From contig JAPPIG010000032.1 in the NCBI GenBank assembly GCA_028820635.1, positions 1-64,000 on the forward strand: a stretch of 64,000 nucleotides of DNA, given 5' to 3'. Of this stretch, positions 28,440-37,673 are shown piece by piece. This DNA comes from Candidatus Poribacteria bacterium (lineage in GTDB: Bacteria > Poribacteria > WGA-4E > WGA-3G). Below the pieces are notes generated by a model. The model had not been told where the DNA came from. It was given only the letters and a program-made list of their open reading frames with translations, and did not search any database. The position numbers were made by a program, and so were the translations under genes. Numbering within the stretch: the first letter of the stretch is position 1; each line of letters starts with the position of its first letter.

Positions 28440-28598
28440 TACTTATAACCAAAACTTTACACACCCGGACTTAGGATATATAAGTTTTTGACATTAACAG
28501 CAGGTATCAATTAGCGGACAAATCTCGTCACATATTGTAAGGTGGAGACCTTGTGCCTCGCCTTACATGAGGAAACAAAGGATATTTGTAAATTAAAC

Positions 28599-29486
28599 TT
28601 ACGCAAATTGCTGATTCCAGTCATGATGTGATTTCGCAACGCTTTCCGGATTTTTATGACTCCGAGCCACAAACCCCGGAACTTGCGGGCGACCAGTGGG
28701 CAGACCAATTTGGCTATAGCGCGTATCTACACTCCATCTGACCGTTTTGCCACGGTTCGGTAACCCACGGTGGACAACTCGCTCACTTGTAAGCAAAACG
28801 TCCCCGACATCAAGCTCAGCAGTAACGATGTCGCCAGGCGGCAATTCCGCTTCACTGATACCTTTACCGCCCGTATGACCTGGTGCCGGATCTTGATAGT
28901 TATGGTTTATTAGATTGAAGCGGTGTGAACCTCGGATAACTTGCATACATCCGCTCTCTTGATACGCTCTAACCATCGGAAGCCAAACGTTCACGACCAA
29001 CGTTTCCCCTGCTTCTTCAGGGATAAGATACGCTAAATCTTGGTGCCACGGAATAACAGTTATATCCTGATTTGGTAGTTTCGCACGATAATTAAACTGC
29101 GGATGTGCAAAAATCTCTTGACCAATAAGTGCACCTACAACATCAAGCAGTTCTGGTGCTGTTCTAAGCGTAAACATGCCCGCCGTGCGTATCTTCTGGT
29201 CACGGAAAAAGTTGCTCCAAATCCAGTTCGAGTCGGAACAGGCACTTGACACCATCCCCAACCTCGTCTCAAAAGGTTCGTCATCATACGTATCCGATGG
29301 GGCAAGAACACCTGCTTTCACTGCCGCTTGAGTGCCCTCATCAACCTTTTTACTTAATTCATCAATTAGAGGTTGAAGCGCTTCGTTTGGTAATAGATTT
29401 CGGATATGCAAAAATCCATCGTCATGAAATTTCTGTTTCTGTTGTGCTGTAAGTCCACCTTGCTCTTGTTGAATAGACATTGACAT
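28599..29486 (-). CDS. Phytanoyl-CoA dioxygenase (PhyH) family protein
   Basis: 295 residues. Fe(II)/2-oxoglutarate-dependent oxygenase: the H-x-D pair is in PWHQDLAYLIP at about 147-149, the distal His in VVHRGLPNRGK at about 237, and the 2-oxoglutarate-binding Arg in VRWSVDTRY. The N-terminus (LTAQQKQKFHDDGFLHIRNL) is the standard start of the family. The substrate is unknown; members hydroxylate small lipophilic or secondary-metabolite substrates. Its start lies 14 bases after the stop of an oxidoreductase gene on the same strand, so the two form an operon. PhyH expansions with Gfo/Idh/MocA enzymes are typical of Poribacteria. Confidence 0.88.
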   Translation of the reverse strand: MSMSIQQEQGGLTAQQKQKFHDDGFLHIRNLLPNEALQPLIDELSKKVDEGTQAAVKAGVLAPSDTYDDEPFETRLGMVSSACSDSNWIWSNFFRDQKIRTAGMFTLRTAPELLDVVGALIGQEIFAHPQFNYRAKLPNQDITVIPWHQDLAYLIPEEAGETLVVNVWLPMVRAYQESGCMQVIRGSHRFNLINHNYQDPAPGHTGGKGISEAELPPGDIVTAELDVGDVLLTSERVVHRGLPNRGKTVRWSVDTRYSQIGLPTGRPQVPGFVARSHKNPESVAKSHHDWNQQFA

Positions 29487-29500
29487 TCTCCTTTTTGGAC

Positions 29501-30559
29501 TTATGCAATTGGCTGAATCGTAACGGCACTGCCAATCTCACTGGACTTCATCGCTCCATCAAGCATTTGCATTAGCATTACCGCTTGCGAACCTGAATTG
29601 AGAGGTTCATCCTCTTCTCGGATCGCTCGTATGAACTCTTGCGCCTGAAGTGTTATATCATCTGCCTTTTGCGGCGATGGTTTAATCGGTTTGACCTTAA
29701 CACCATCCGGTGTTCCGACCAGTAATTTCCCATTTTCAAGTCCTGCCTTTGTGCCATAAAGGTGAAACTCCTGAATCTCACTTTTGACAAGGTCGCTATC
29801 GGCTGCTGGCGTGTGTCGGTTTGTCGTATTCAGCGAAAATGCGACAGCAAAATGTAGGGTACAACCATTCTCAAACCGTACGAATCCACACGCGGCATCA
29901 TCTGCCGTGTAGGTCTGCTCAGGAGGCGCGAGGTGAGAGAATGTGCAGTATAACCCCGCCATAACTTCTGTAGGACGCGGACAACCCATCATAAACCAAA
30001 CATTGTCAATCGCGTGGATACCGAGATCAAGTAGGACGCCTCCACCCTTTGCTTTATCGTGACGCCATCCCCGTGCGGAACACCATCGTGTCCGTATCCA
30101 CCGAGTTTCAGCGTAATATACTTCACCGAGTTCCCCTGCTTGCACAAGCCTGCGACCTTCCATCAACCGAGACGTGAAACGCGATTGACGGACAAACATA
30201 TAGGTTAAGCCCTTGCTTGCGGCAAGTTTTGTGACCGGTATCAGTTCTGCTGCATCATTTGACGGTGGTTTTTCGCAGAGCACATGCATCCCACGCTCCA
30301 CTGCTTCCAGTGAAACGGGCGCGTGCATCCATGTCGGTAGTCCAATGCAGACAGCGTCTAAATCGCACGCATCAAACATCTTCCGATAATCATCAAAAAC
30401 ACGCACCCCTTTAATATCACCCAAGACCCTTTGCCTGCGATCCGGATCTAAGTCTGCCAAAGCGACAAGATCTACATTCGGTTCCCCGTTCAGAATCACT
30501 GTTGTACTGCTAATTGTTCCACCGACACCAATGATTCCAACCTTGACTTTATCTTTCAT
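29501..30559 (-). CDS. Gfo/Idh/MocA family oxidoreductase
   Basis: 352 residues from the ATG at 30559 (MKDKVKVGIIGVGG), which has GGAGAG five bases upstream; a GTG two codons earlier is too close to that site. NAD(P)-binding Rossmann motif G-V-G-G-T-I near residue 10. CEKPPSNDAAEL carries the family E-K-P. RGWRHDKAKGGGVLLDLGIH is the conserved G-G-G-x-L-x-D-x-G-x-H region. Probably oxidises a sugar, cyclitol or related alcohol. First gene of a two-gene operon with the PhyH dioxygenase, so the two may act on one substrate. Confidence 0.87.
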   Translation of the reverse strand: MKDKVKVGIIGVGGTISSTTVILNGEPNVDLVALADLDPDRRQRVLGDIKGVRVFDDYRKMFDACDLDAVCIGLPTWMHAPVSLEAVERGMHVLCEKPPSNDAAELIPVTKLAASKGLTYMFVRQSRFTSRLMEGRRLVQAGELGEVYYAETRWIRTRWCSARGWRHDKAKGGGVLLDLGIHAIDNVWFMMGCPRPTEVMAGLYCTFSHLAPPEQTYTADDAACGFVRFENGCTLHFAVAFSLNTTNRHTPAADSDLVKSEIQEFHLYGTKAGLENGKLLVGTPDGVKVKPIKPSPQKADDITLQAQEFIRAIREEDEPLNSGSQAVMLMQMLDGAMKSSEIGSAVTIQPIA

Positions 30560-30648
30560 CAACACTCTCCATTTTCACAAACTAATGAATTCCGCTATGA
30601 CACTTGTTTAACTATTCCTGCGCCCATTCCATCAAATTAATAAAGTTG

Positions 30649-30671
30649 ACAATTTTTGTCTGTTCCTATAG
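30649..30671 (+). promoter_or_regulatory. Possible promoter for the ThuA-like secreted protein
   Basis: TTGACA at about 30649, followed by a TATAGAGTAT region near 30670. The -10 match is imperfect, so this is tentative. Confidence 0.3.
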
Positions 30672-30814
30672 AGTATATACAAACAAGATTGAAGATAAGA
30701 TTAAATTTCGTTTTTTAACTGTCCCAGATATTTATCTCAATCCCGGCGTATTCCAAGGGTTGTTTTTAGTTCACATATTACCAAAACACATTCCGGAAGG
30801 AGGAAACTCATACT

Positions 30815-31543
30815 ATGTATCGTCACATTTTTTACCCCATTCTTATGTTACTTCTGTTGACAAGTATTGTTATGGCTAAAGGAGAAAAATTGGCTCTCGT
30901 AGGATCCGGGGCACCTGATCCGAAGGACAATCTTCTCATTGAAAACCTTGAAAAGTGGGGTTACGTCGTTGAACCTCACGCGCACGGTGCGAAACATCCT
31001 GTCGATCTTGCTGGCATAGATCTTGTCTTTATTTCAGAGTCAACCTCCAGTGTTAACATTTTGGGCGCTTACACAGATTCAACCGTCCCTGTTGTTAATG
31101 CAGAATCATTTACCTATGATGATATGGGATTTTCACCAGATGGCACATTCAACTCCGATGCAGGTGATAAAATAACGATCATCGACACAGATCATCCCAT
31201 AACCGCAGGATTCAAAGGAGACATCACGGTCAGTCAACCCGCAGCGCAACTTATGACGTGTAGTGGCTTAGACGGTGATGTGGATATATTAGCCGTCCGC
31301 ACAGACAACAACGATCTCGTTGCCATTTCCGTCTATGAAAAAGGCGCGAAAACACTCAAAGGCACTACGAAAGCGATACATATCAACATCTGGCCCCACT
31401 CTACCGCTTGGCAGATGGTAACAGAGGACGGGTGGGAACTCATTCACCGGTCTATCCTCTACGGTTTAGGTCAAATTGCGGCTGATGTCGCTCCAGAAGA
31501 CAAACTTGCTGTCACTTGGGGACAGATCAAAACGGCACACTAA
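30815..31543 (+). CDS. Secreted ThuA-like (glutamine-amidotransferase fold) protein with the KLAVxW tail
   Basis: 242 residues; ATG at 30815 with AAGGAGGA upstream. Signal peptide (MYRHIFYPILMLLLLTSIVMA). The body (KLALVGSGAPDPKDNLLIEN, then DLVFISESTSSVNI and HINIWPHSTAWQMVTEDGWE) resembles ThuA-like or other Rossmann-type amidotransferase folds without obvious catalytic residues. The end is VAPEDKLAVTWGQIKTAH, a tail whose core K-L-A-V-x-W-G-x-I-K recurs at the very C-terminus of four other secreted proteins in this window (47.8 kb and three at 62-64 kb) that have different folds. I therefore read it as a sorting or attachment signal. The enzymatic function is unknown. Confidence 0.72.
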   Translation: MYRHIFYPILMLLLLTSIVMAKGEKLALVGSGAPDPKDNLLIENLEKWGYVVEPHAHGAKHPVDLAGIDLVFISESTSSVNILGAYTDSTVPVVNAESFTYDDMGFSPDGTFNSDAGDKITIIDTDHPITAGFKGDITVSQPAAQLMTCSGLDGDVDILAVRTDNNDLVAISVYEKGAKTLKGTTKAIHINIWPHSTAWQMVTEDGWELIHRSILYGLGQIAADVAPEDKLAVTWGQIKTAH

Positions 31544-31549
31544 GTCAAA

Positions 31550-31587
31550 TGCTATAAGGACGGGGTTCAAACCCTGTCCTTATAGCA
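31550..31587. terminator. Bidirectional terminator between convergent genes
   Basis: TGCTATAAGGACGGGGT (31550-31566) pairs with ACCCTGTCCTTATAGCA (31571-31587) over 17 positions with one G-T pair. The right arm covers the stop codon of nagB. Confidence 0.75.
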
Positions 31588-32311
31588 GAGATGCTGACCC
31601 CGCATCCAGATATACCGTACAATCTGGATGCTTTTGTAAAATAGAGGCAGGGTGCATCGGAGTAATCTCACCGTGTAAGCAATTCTGCACCGCCTCTGCT
31701 TTTCGTTCATCTGGTACTGTACAAATAATCGTCTGTGCTTTCATAATTTGGCGTATAGACATTGAGATCGCATGAGTCGGCACATCATCTAACCCATTGA
31801 ACCATCCTTCACCTACCTGCTGCAGACGGCACGCCTCATCTAATTCAACTACAATATAAGGGTCCTCTGTTTCAAAATCAGCAGGCGGATCGTTAAACGC
31901 AAGATGTCCATTTTCACCGATCCCCACAAAAGCCACATCTATTTGGTGTTGTGAAATAATCTGATTGAGCCTATCACATTCGGATTGGGGATCGTTTGTT
32001 TCGCCGTTCAGGAAATGCACCGTTCCCGGTTGCACTATATCCACTAATCGCTCCTGTAGATATTTACAAAAACTCGCTGGATGCGTATCCGAAATCCCAA
32101 TGTACTCATCCAAATGAAACATCGTCGTTTTTGTCCAATCAATTGATGCATTAGCGGTCAATGCACTGAGAAAATCGAATTGTGATGCTCCTGTTGCAAC
32201 AATGAAGCGGGCATGTCCATTGGCAGAAATCGCTTCTTGCAGTATTGTGCTTGCGGCTTTCGCTGCTGCTTCACTTGTTTCCTTTTTAGTATCTGCTTTA
32301 AATATCTTCAT
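31580..32311 (-). CDS. nagB: Glucosamine-6-phosphate deaminase-like protein
   Basis: 243 residues. Converts glucosamine-6-phosphate to fructose-6-phosphate and ammonia, the step that feeds amino-sugar catabolism into glycolysis. [16 protein letters not shown] (about 84-99) and [18 protein letters not shown] (about 127-144) are the NagB active-site signatures, the latter with the E-N-G-H catalytic group. The length fits the monomeric bacterial type. The gene begins four bases after the MOSC protein gene and shares its transcript. 6-phosphogluconolactonase shares the fold, but the [10 protein letters not shown] sequence favours the deaminase. It may serve use of host-derived amino sugars. Confidence 0.88.
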   Translation of the reverse strand: MKIFKADTKKETSEAAAKAASTILQEAISANGHARFIVATGASQFDFLSALTANASIDWTKTTMFHLDEYIGISDTHPASFCKYLQERLVDIVQPGTVHFLNGETNDPQSECDRLNQIISQHQIDVAFVGIGENGHLAFNDPPADFETEDPYIVVELDEACRLQQVGEGWFNGLDDVPTHAISMSIRQIMKAQTIICTVPDERKAEAVQNCLHGEITPMHPASILQKHPDCTVYLDAGSASLL

Positions 32312-32315
32312 TTTT

Positions 32316-32972
32316 CTATATCAGATTTTTCGCTTGTAAGATGCGGGTAAAATCTTTTTTCCAACTCGGAGAGAGAGCGGGTAATTTTCTCGCCTTTCCT
32401 ATCTTTTCATGGTTATCTGTATCAAAATAACGTAGATTAAGAATCTCTTTAACGTTCATCGGTTCCGGGGCAATTTCAATACGTGAAATTGCATCACCTG
32501 CGGTAATCTCACCTTCTGCAAGCACACGGAAGTAGAAACCGACTCGCCGACTCTCTAAAAACTGTTTCGGAAACTCCGACAATCCCATTTTATATCCCAG
32601 TTTGAAACAGGGAACGCGCGGTTGTGTAATTTGAAGTTTTACTGTTGTCCCTATCTGAAAAATATCCCCAATGTGTACTTCATCTTCCAGCATGCCCTCA
32701 ACAGTCAGATTTTCACCGAATTGTCCATAAGATAAGTCATCTCTGTTTAATTCTTGCTGCCAGTGCGAATAATGTTCAATTGGATAACCGTAGATAGCTT
32801 TGTAAGTGCCGCCATGCACCTTCAGGTCGCCTTGGCCATCACCGTCAATATTTTTTTCTCTGAGCATAACAGTGCCTGGTATAGGCTCTTTAAAAATCCC
32901 CGTATGTACGATTTTACCATTGTAGGTAATAGGTTTCGGTTTTGAAACGTTTATGGATAAGAGTTTCATCAT
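32316..32972 (-). CDS. MOSC-domain protein (YiiM-like)
   Basis: 218 residues. MOSC domain about 25-170: [20 protein letters not shown], then [30 protein letters not shown] and the conserved Cys in [14 protein letters not shown], which could bind a molybdenum-sulfur cofactor. The C-terminal part corresponds to the three-helix extension of YiiM proteins. E. coli YiiM reduces N-hydroxylated purines, so a similar detoxifying molybdoenzyme is plausible but not shown. First gene of an operon with nagB, and divergent from the sigma-factor gene. Confidence 0.82.
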   Translation of the reverse strand: MMKLLSINVSKPKPITYNGKIVHTGIFKEPIPGTVMLREKNIDGDGQGDLKVHGGTYKAIYGYPIEHYSHWQQELNRDDLSYGQFGENLTVEGMLEDEVHIGDIFQIGTTVKLQITQPRVPCFKLGYKMGLSEFPKQFLESRRVGFYFRVLAEGEITAGDAISRIEIAPEPMNVKEILNLRYFDTDNHEKIGKARKLPALSPSWKKDFTRILQAKNLI

Positions 32973-33060
32973 GTGGTTAATATATACATTTCTTTAACAC
33001 GTGTCAAGGGCAAACTCTTTATTATAGTAGATTTTAGAATTAATTAGACATGGTTGAACT

Positions 33061-33118
33061 GTAGGAGGGAACTCCGCTTCCCGACTAAAATAGGTCGCGA
33101 TTCGGAGATCGTTCCTAC
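33061..33118. repeat. REPIN-like inverted pair of REP units
   Basis: 33061-33085 is a GTAGGAG unit with stem GGGAA / TTCCC and loop CTCCGC. 33094-33118 is the reverse complement of the GCGAT-stem unit. The two face each other and could form a long cruciform. No gene was found in the rest of this 350-base divergent spacer, which must hold the promoters of the MOSC and sigma-factor genes. It is very AT-rich from 33220 on. Confidence 0.65.
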
Positions 33119-33322
33119 AGTAAACATGTATATTTTACCATAATTACGGGCATTAGTGAGATTTAACAGAATTAAAACTCAAGAACAACGTATTTTGTGA
33201 TACACTGAAATTGAATTCAATGAAATTTCAGAATTTTTTCATTTTTTTTCAAATTATGCACCCTTTTGATACCAGAATTACGTCACTAATAATCATAAAC
33301 CAATCTCTTGTGGAGGACTCCG

Positions 33323-36241
33323 ATGGAAAAAGACGATGTTGAACTGATTCGTAGCATCTTGTCGGGTGACGATTCAGCTTTCAGTGATTTAGTCCAAAAA
33401 TACCAAAAGAGTGTTCACGCGCTTGCTTGGCGGCAAATAGGTGATTTTCAGGTCGCCGAAGAAATCACCCAAGATACCTTCCTGCAGGCATATAAAAAAC
33501 TTGCCACTTTAAAGAATCCGAATCAATTTGCCGGATGGCTTTATGTAATCACCAGGAACCTGTGTACAGACTGGCACAGAAGGAAAAAACCAACCATGAA
33601 ATCATTAGAAGCCACCAAAACAAAAACCTTGGAGAAAACCGCTTACGAACGCTATTTAGCAGAAGAGCGTGAAAAGGCGGCAGCAGAACACCGCCGTGAA
33701 CTTGTTAAAAACTTGCTTGAAAAATTACCAGAGAGTGAACGCACAGTCGTAACACTTCACTATCTCGGCGAGATGACATCTGAAGCGATAAGCAAATTTT
33801 TAGGTGTGTCCGTGAATACTATCAAGAGCCGACTCCGACGTGCACGGAAACGTTTGCAAGAGGAAGAACCGATGATTCGGGAAACGCTTGGCGGCGTCCA
33901 ATTGCCTGCCGACTTAACCGGAAACATCATGGAGCAGATCGCGCATATTAAGCCAATACCAGCTTCAAGCAGTAAACCTTTAGTGCCGTGGGCAGCTTTA
34001 GGATCAGCTGCTGTGCTGGTTATTTTACTATTGGGTGCAAGCAATCAACTCCTCACACGTTTTCAGAAGCCTTACAGTTTAGCGGCACAATCAGAAACTG
34101 CCATTGAGATCGTTGATACGTCAATCCTCCTTGATATCCAATCAGAACCTGATACACAACGTCAGATAGGAAGCTCTGTCCTTGCCAATAATAACGGAGC
34201 TGGTCAAGAAGTATCCGATGCTGCTATAGCCGCTAATGACCAAGCAGATTCATCCAAGATTTCTGTGACAACACACCAGTGGACACAAGCAAGAGGTCCG
34301 CAAGGTGGAAATATACACGAAATTTTTCTAACAACTGAAGGGAAACTTCTCACTGTCACACCAACGGGTATCTACCAAATGACAGAAGATGCGACTGAGT
34401 GGGTGCAAATAAACAACACGCTTCCCACTGAAGTTTACTCCGAAATGCCTATGGCAGAACGGGAGGATACCCTCTATATTGTCGCTGATCGCGAAATATT
34501 TGCTTCAACAAATGGTGGCGTAAATTGGAATCCCATTGGCTCACGTCCAAATGGAACTGCTATTGATTTGCTAATAACTGACGAAGCATTTTATCTTGTA
34601 ATGGACAATGAAATTTTCAGATCAACCGATGCTGGTAAACAGTGGCACCTTTTCAACGACGGTTTAAAAGATAGAGAAATTACTGCAGCGGCTGCCATCG
34701 GAAACACGGTATTTGTTGGCACAAACCGAGGACTTTACCGACTCAATTCAGGTATCTGGAAACATTTGCCAGTAGGTAAGTTTAGAACAATCAACTCGTT
34801 AGCAATCTCTGAAAATACGCTATATGTTGGAATGACTCCAAGTGATTCTTCATTGACATCATCGGAGTTGAAAACAAAGTTTATAAGAGAGATGATGCGA
34901 AGTGAAAACTCTAATAGTTGGGAAATTTTCCGATCAGACGATTTAGGAAATTCGTGGATGAAAATAACGCCCAGAAATAAATCTTTGGAAAATATAGTGT
35001 CAAGGGGGGCAAAAATTTTGGTTTCCGGAAAAACTATTTTAGTATTCGGGACCATTCATTCTTACCGTTCAGAAGATGGTGGACAAACATGGACCTACCT
35101 CGGAGTAAATATGGATTCAATTACAATAACCGATTCTCCTGCTTTGGCACTGGATGAAAGCACCTTTTATAAGGAGGGTTTTTACATACTTCAACGTACG
35201 ATTGATGCGGGTGAATCGTGGCATTCCTTTATGAAAGGGATGATAGGTAACAAATTTGATAACTTAATCACTTTCAATGACCGTCTCTACGTGCACTCCG
35301 ATCAAGAAATTGTCCAATCTTCCGATGGCGGTGATACATGGACAACTGTTCCTGACGAATCTGAAAAAAACGAGTTTCTCAACTTATTTTCGAGGAAAAT
35401 AACAGTTGCTAATGATACTCTTTATGCAGTTGCACGTGATGCAAAAAACAGAACGCGTATTTGCCGTTTATCTTCCAAAGGTGATCTGTTAGTTCCTATC
35501 CAAGGAATGCCTGCAATAGACGAAAATATTTTCTCCAATGAGTTTCGTAAAAACATTGGAGAGAGTGAAGATGCCGACATCTCTAATTACAATGAAAAAG
35601 TTGAGACGTTGGAAGAGCAAATCCGGAATATGCGAGCAATGCTTAATAGCGGTGATGTTGTTGGGATTGCCGTTGCTGGTGAGACATTCTATGTTGCACA
35701 CGCTCGCAGACTTTTCAAATGGAGACCCGGATTTCCGAAGTGGATGGATACAGGACTAAATATAGATAAAGATTGTAAATTAAGGGGATCCAATCTTGCG
35801 GCTTCAAGGGAAACTGTCTACGTTGGAAGAGATGATGGCAAACTTTTTCAATCACTTGATGTTGGGAAAAGTTGGAAAGACATTACGTCAACCCTTCCTC
35901 TTGAATTTGGCCGTTTCAAAGAGATTGTCTTTGCAGGTTCAACAGTCCATGTTGCAACTGACAATGGTGTCCTCACCTCAGAATCAGGCCAATATTGGCG
36001 CGTGCTAACCGATAGCTCAGGTAAAAATATCGTCATTGCCAGTTTGGCAGTTGATGGAAACACAGTCTATGGTGTCGGTGATGCCGGAATTTTTGAATTA
36101 AATGATGATAACGAATGGCAGAAAATCTCTCCAGAAGTTCCAGATGAAGTTCGTGATCTTGTTATTCATAACGACAAGTTTTACATTGTAACCAATAATC
36201 GTGGGATGTTTCACATTCCACTAAAAAAAGAAAATAGATAA
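33323..36241 (+). CDS. ECF sigma factor fused via a membrane helix to a BNR/YCF48-type propeller
   Basis: 972 residues; ATG at 33323 with GTGGAGGA upstream. Residues about 16-90 are sigma region 2 (FSDLVQKYQKSVHALAWRQI; AEEITQDTFLQAYKKL; FAGWLYVITRNLCTDWHRR). About 131-185 are region 4 (LLEKLPESERTVVTLHYLGE; GVSVNTIKSRLRRARKRL). A single hydrophobic helix follows at about 218-240 (VPWAALGSAAVLVILLLGAS). The remaining 700 residues are beta-propeller repeats of the BNR/photosystem II stability factor type (STDAGKQWHLFNDG; SSDGGDTWTTV; SLDVGKSWKDI). A long helix sits near 760 (EEQIRNMRAMLNSGD). The sigma module should face the cytoplasm and the propeller the periplasm, so this would be a sigma factor with its own sensor and membrane tether. 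Planctomycete ECF groups with C-terminal WD40 extensions are a known parallel. Confidence 0.88.
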   Translation: MEKDDVELIRSILSGDDSAFSDLVQKYQKSVHALAWRQIGDFQVAEEITQDTFLQAYKKLATLKNPNQFAGWLYVITRNLCTDWHRRKKPTMKSLEATKTKTLEKTAYERYLAEEREKAAAEHRRELVKNLLEKLPESERTVVTLHYLGEMTSEAISKFLGVSVNTIKSRLRRARKRLQEEEPMIRETLGGVQLPADLTGNIMEQIAHIKPIPASSSKPLVPWAALGSAAVLVILLLGASNQLLTRFQKPYSLAAQSETAIEIVDTSILLDIQSEPDTQRQIGSSVLANNNGAGQEVSDAAIAANDQADSSKISVTTHQWTQARGPQGGNIHEIFLTTEGKLLTVTPTGIYQMTEDATEWVQINNTLPTEVYSEMPMAEREDTLYIVADREIFASTNGGVNWNPIGSRPNGTAIDLLITDEAFYLVMDNEIFRSTDAGKQWHLFNDGLKDREITAAAAIGNTVFVGTNRGLYRLNSGIWKHLPVGKFRTINSLAISENTLYVGMTPSDSSLTSSELKTKFIREMMRSENSNSWEIFRSDDLGNSWMKITPRNKSLENIVSRGAKILVSGKTILVFGTIHSYRSEDGGQTWTYLGVNMDSITITDSPALALDESTFYKEGFYILQRTIDAGESWHSFMKGMIGNKFDNLITFNDRLYVHSDQEIVQSSDGGDTWTTVPDESEKNEFLNLFSRKITVANDTLYAVARDAKNRTRICRLSSKGDLLVPIQGMPAIDENIFSNEFRKNIGESEDADISNYNEKVETLEEQIRNMRAMLNSGDVVGIAVAGETFYVAHARRLFKWRPGFPKWMDTGLNIDKDCKLRGSNLAASRETVYVGRDDGKLFQSLDVGKSWKDITSTLPLEFGRFKEIVFAGSTVHVATDNGVLTSESGQYWRVLTDSSGKNIVIASLAVDGNTVYGVGDAGIFELNDDNEWQKISPEVPDEVRDLVIHNDKFYIVTNNRGMFHIPLKKENR

Positions 36242-36268
36242 TTTTACATCATATACAGAGGATAAAAA

Positions 36269-36922
36269 ATGAATAAAGTATTTCGCGTTGTAATCATATT
36301 AATTTTCGGTGCATTTCTAATTGTAGGTATAGGGTATTGGCAATATAAAGATGTAAAAACCCTAAATGTTGAAACTACTACAAAACATGTGGAAAAACAA
36401 CAATCAACGACGGATACATTAGAGACCCGCAATCAGAACCAAAAGCCTACTGAAGCTCTAAACGAACCTGTTGATACACCGATTTCCACTGAAACAAATA
36501 CAACCGACTCCAACATAGAAATGAAAAACGTAGATTCTATAACAAAAAAAGAGAGTGCTGATTATTTCAGGGGGTTGTCACAAAAAGACATAACTTCCAA
36601 ACAAAAAGCGGCAGATGAATATGTTGAGAATGTGCTTAAACCATGGCATAAAGAATTGAGTAAACAGATAAAGGTTACGAAAGAGGAGATTGAAAGATCT
36701 CAGAAGGCATATATCGCAAAATTCGTCAAACGTTTAAATGCAATGTCTTTAGAAGAACAACGTGCTTATTTTAAAAAGAAGGAAACAGACTTCTATAACT
36801 ATCCAAGCCGGAAACGAATGGAAATCTATGAGCCTGGATATAGAGATCGCGAATGGAATAAACGTCTACAGTGGCATATTGACGCAGGATATACACTACC
36901 AGATGGTGTAGATTTCAAATAA
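36269..36922 (+). CDS. Membrane-anchored unknown protein A of the sigma-propeller locus
   Basis: 217 residues; starts 27 bases after the sigma-propeller gene with AGAGGAT upstream. One N-terminal membrane helix (VFRVVIILIFGAFLIVGIGY) is followed by a charged, Thr/Asn-rich linker, then a helical domain (YVENVLKPWHKELSKQIKVT). The C-terminus SLEEQRAYFKKKETDF ... DAGYTLPDGVDFK matches that of the next gene (SLEEQRNILNA ... GAGYTLPEGVDFE), so they are diverged paralogs. I do not recognise the family. The position suggests it either regulates the fused sigma factor or is its target. Confidence 0.7.
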   Translation: MNKVFRVVIILIFGAFLIVGIGYWQYKDVKTLNVETTTKHVEKQQSTTDTLETRNQNQKPTEALNEPVDTPISTETNTTDSNIEMKNVDSITKKESADYFRGLSQKDITSKQKAADEYVENVLKPWHKELSKQIKVTKEEIERSQKAYIAKFVKRLNAMSLEEQRAYFKKKETDFYNYPSRKRMEIYEPGYRDREWNKRLQWHIDAGYTLPDGVDFK

Positions 36923-36979
36923 TAACACTATCTTGAACAAGTTTTACGACATACAAAGACTTTGAATAAGGAGTAAAAA

Positions 36980-37642
36980 ATGAAAAAATATTCAGTTCCA
37001 ACCTATTTTTTTCTTTTCCTAATAGGTGCGGTCGCGCTATGGTATTTTGGACATCATCGTCCAGCACAGGAAATACTGAAGGCTGAACCCAAGAAAGTTT
37101 ATAGGACAAAGTTACCGGATACATTAAAACTCTCACAACGTTCTGAAGAGAGTACTACACGATCACATACAGAAGAAAAATCTAATAGTAGAAATTCTAT
37201 GGGATCCTCTAAACAGGGGAATATAACAACAGATCTACATCGTCAAACAGCGTTGTCGGAAAAAGACATTAATGCATCTTATGAACAGATGAAATCGCAT
37301 CATAATTTTCCGACACAAAAAAAGGTTGCCTCCGAAGATGAAAAGCAGAAAATGAGAAAAGCAGAAATGGATGCAAAACGCGAGGAAAATCTTGCGTTTC
37401 TGCGTGAAGGAAAAAATAATCTCATGAGAATGTTGTCAGAGGCGGCACATTTTCTCAGCACACAGTCTTTAGAAGAACAACGTAATATATTGAATGCTCT
37501 GAAAACCATGGTATTCACTGAAACTCCGCGTTTATATCCGGGTGAAGACACACCTGAGGAGTTAGGGGATCTATGGAACGACTTTTTAACTATGCTGGAA
37601 GGAGCAGGATATACGCTACCCGAAGGCGTGGATTTTGAATAA
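36980..37642 (+). CDS. Membrane-anchored unknown protein B of the sigma-propeller locus
   Basis: 220 residues; ATG at 36980 preceded by AAGGAG. The N-terminal helix (YFFLFLIGAVALWYFGHH) anchors a largely charged protein (KKVASEDEKQKMRKAEMDAK). The end (AGYTLPEGVDFE) is shared with protein A. Poorly conserved in the linker, conserved at the last 60 residues, implying that the C-terminal region is the functional part. The following gene starts 31 bases later. Confidence 0.7.
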   Translation: MKKYSVPTYFFLFLIGAVALWYFGHHRPAQEILKAEPKKVYRTKLPDTLKLSQRSEESTTRSHTEEKSNSRNSMGSSKQGNITTDLHRQTALSEKDINASYEQMKSHHNFPTQKKVASEDEKQKMRKAEMDAKREENLAFLREGKNNLMRMLSEAAHFLSTQSLEEQRNILNALKTMVFTETPRLYPGEDTPEELGDLWNDFLTMLEGAGYTLPEGVDFE

Positions 37643-37673
37643 CAATTTTACATCAAAACGGAGGAGATTTCTC

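Noticed and set aside
3539..28485. TTAGGATATATAAG at about 3539 and again at about 28472
   Set aside because: A 14-base AT-rich match may be chance; the second lies near the IS remnant, but no further similarity extends from it.
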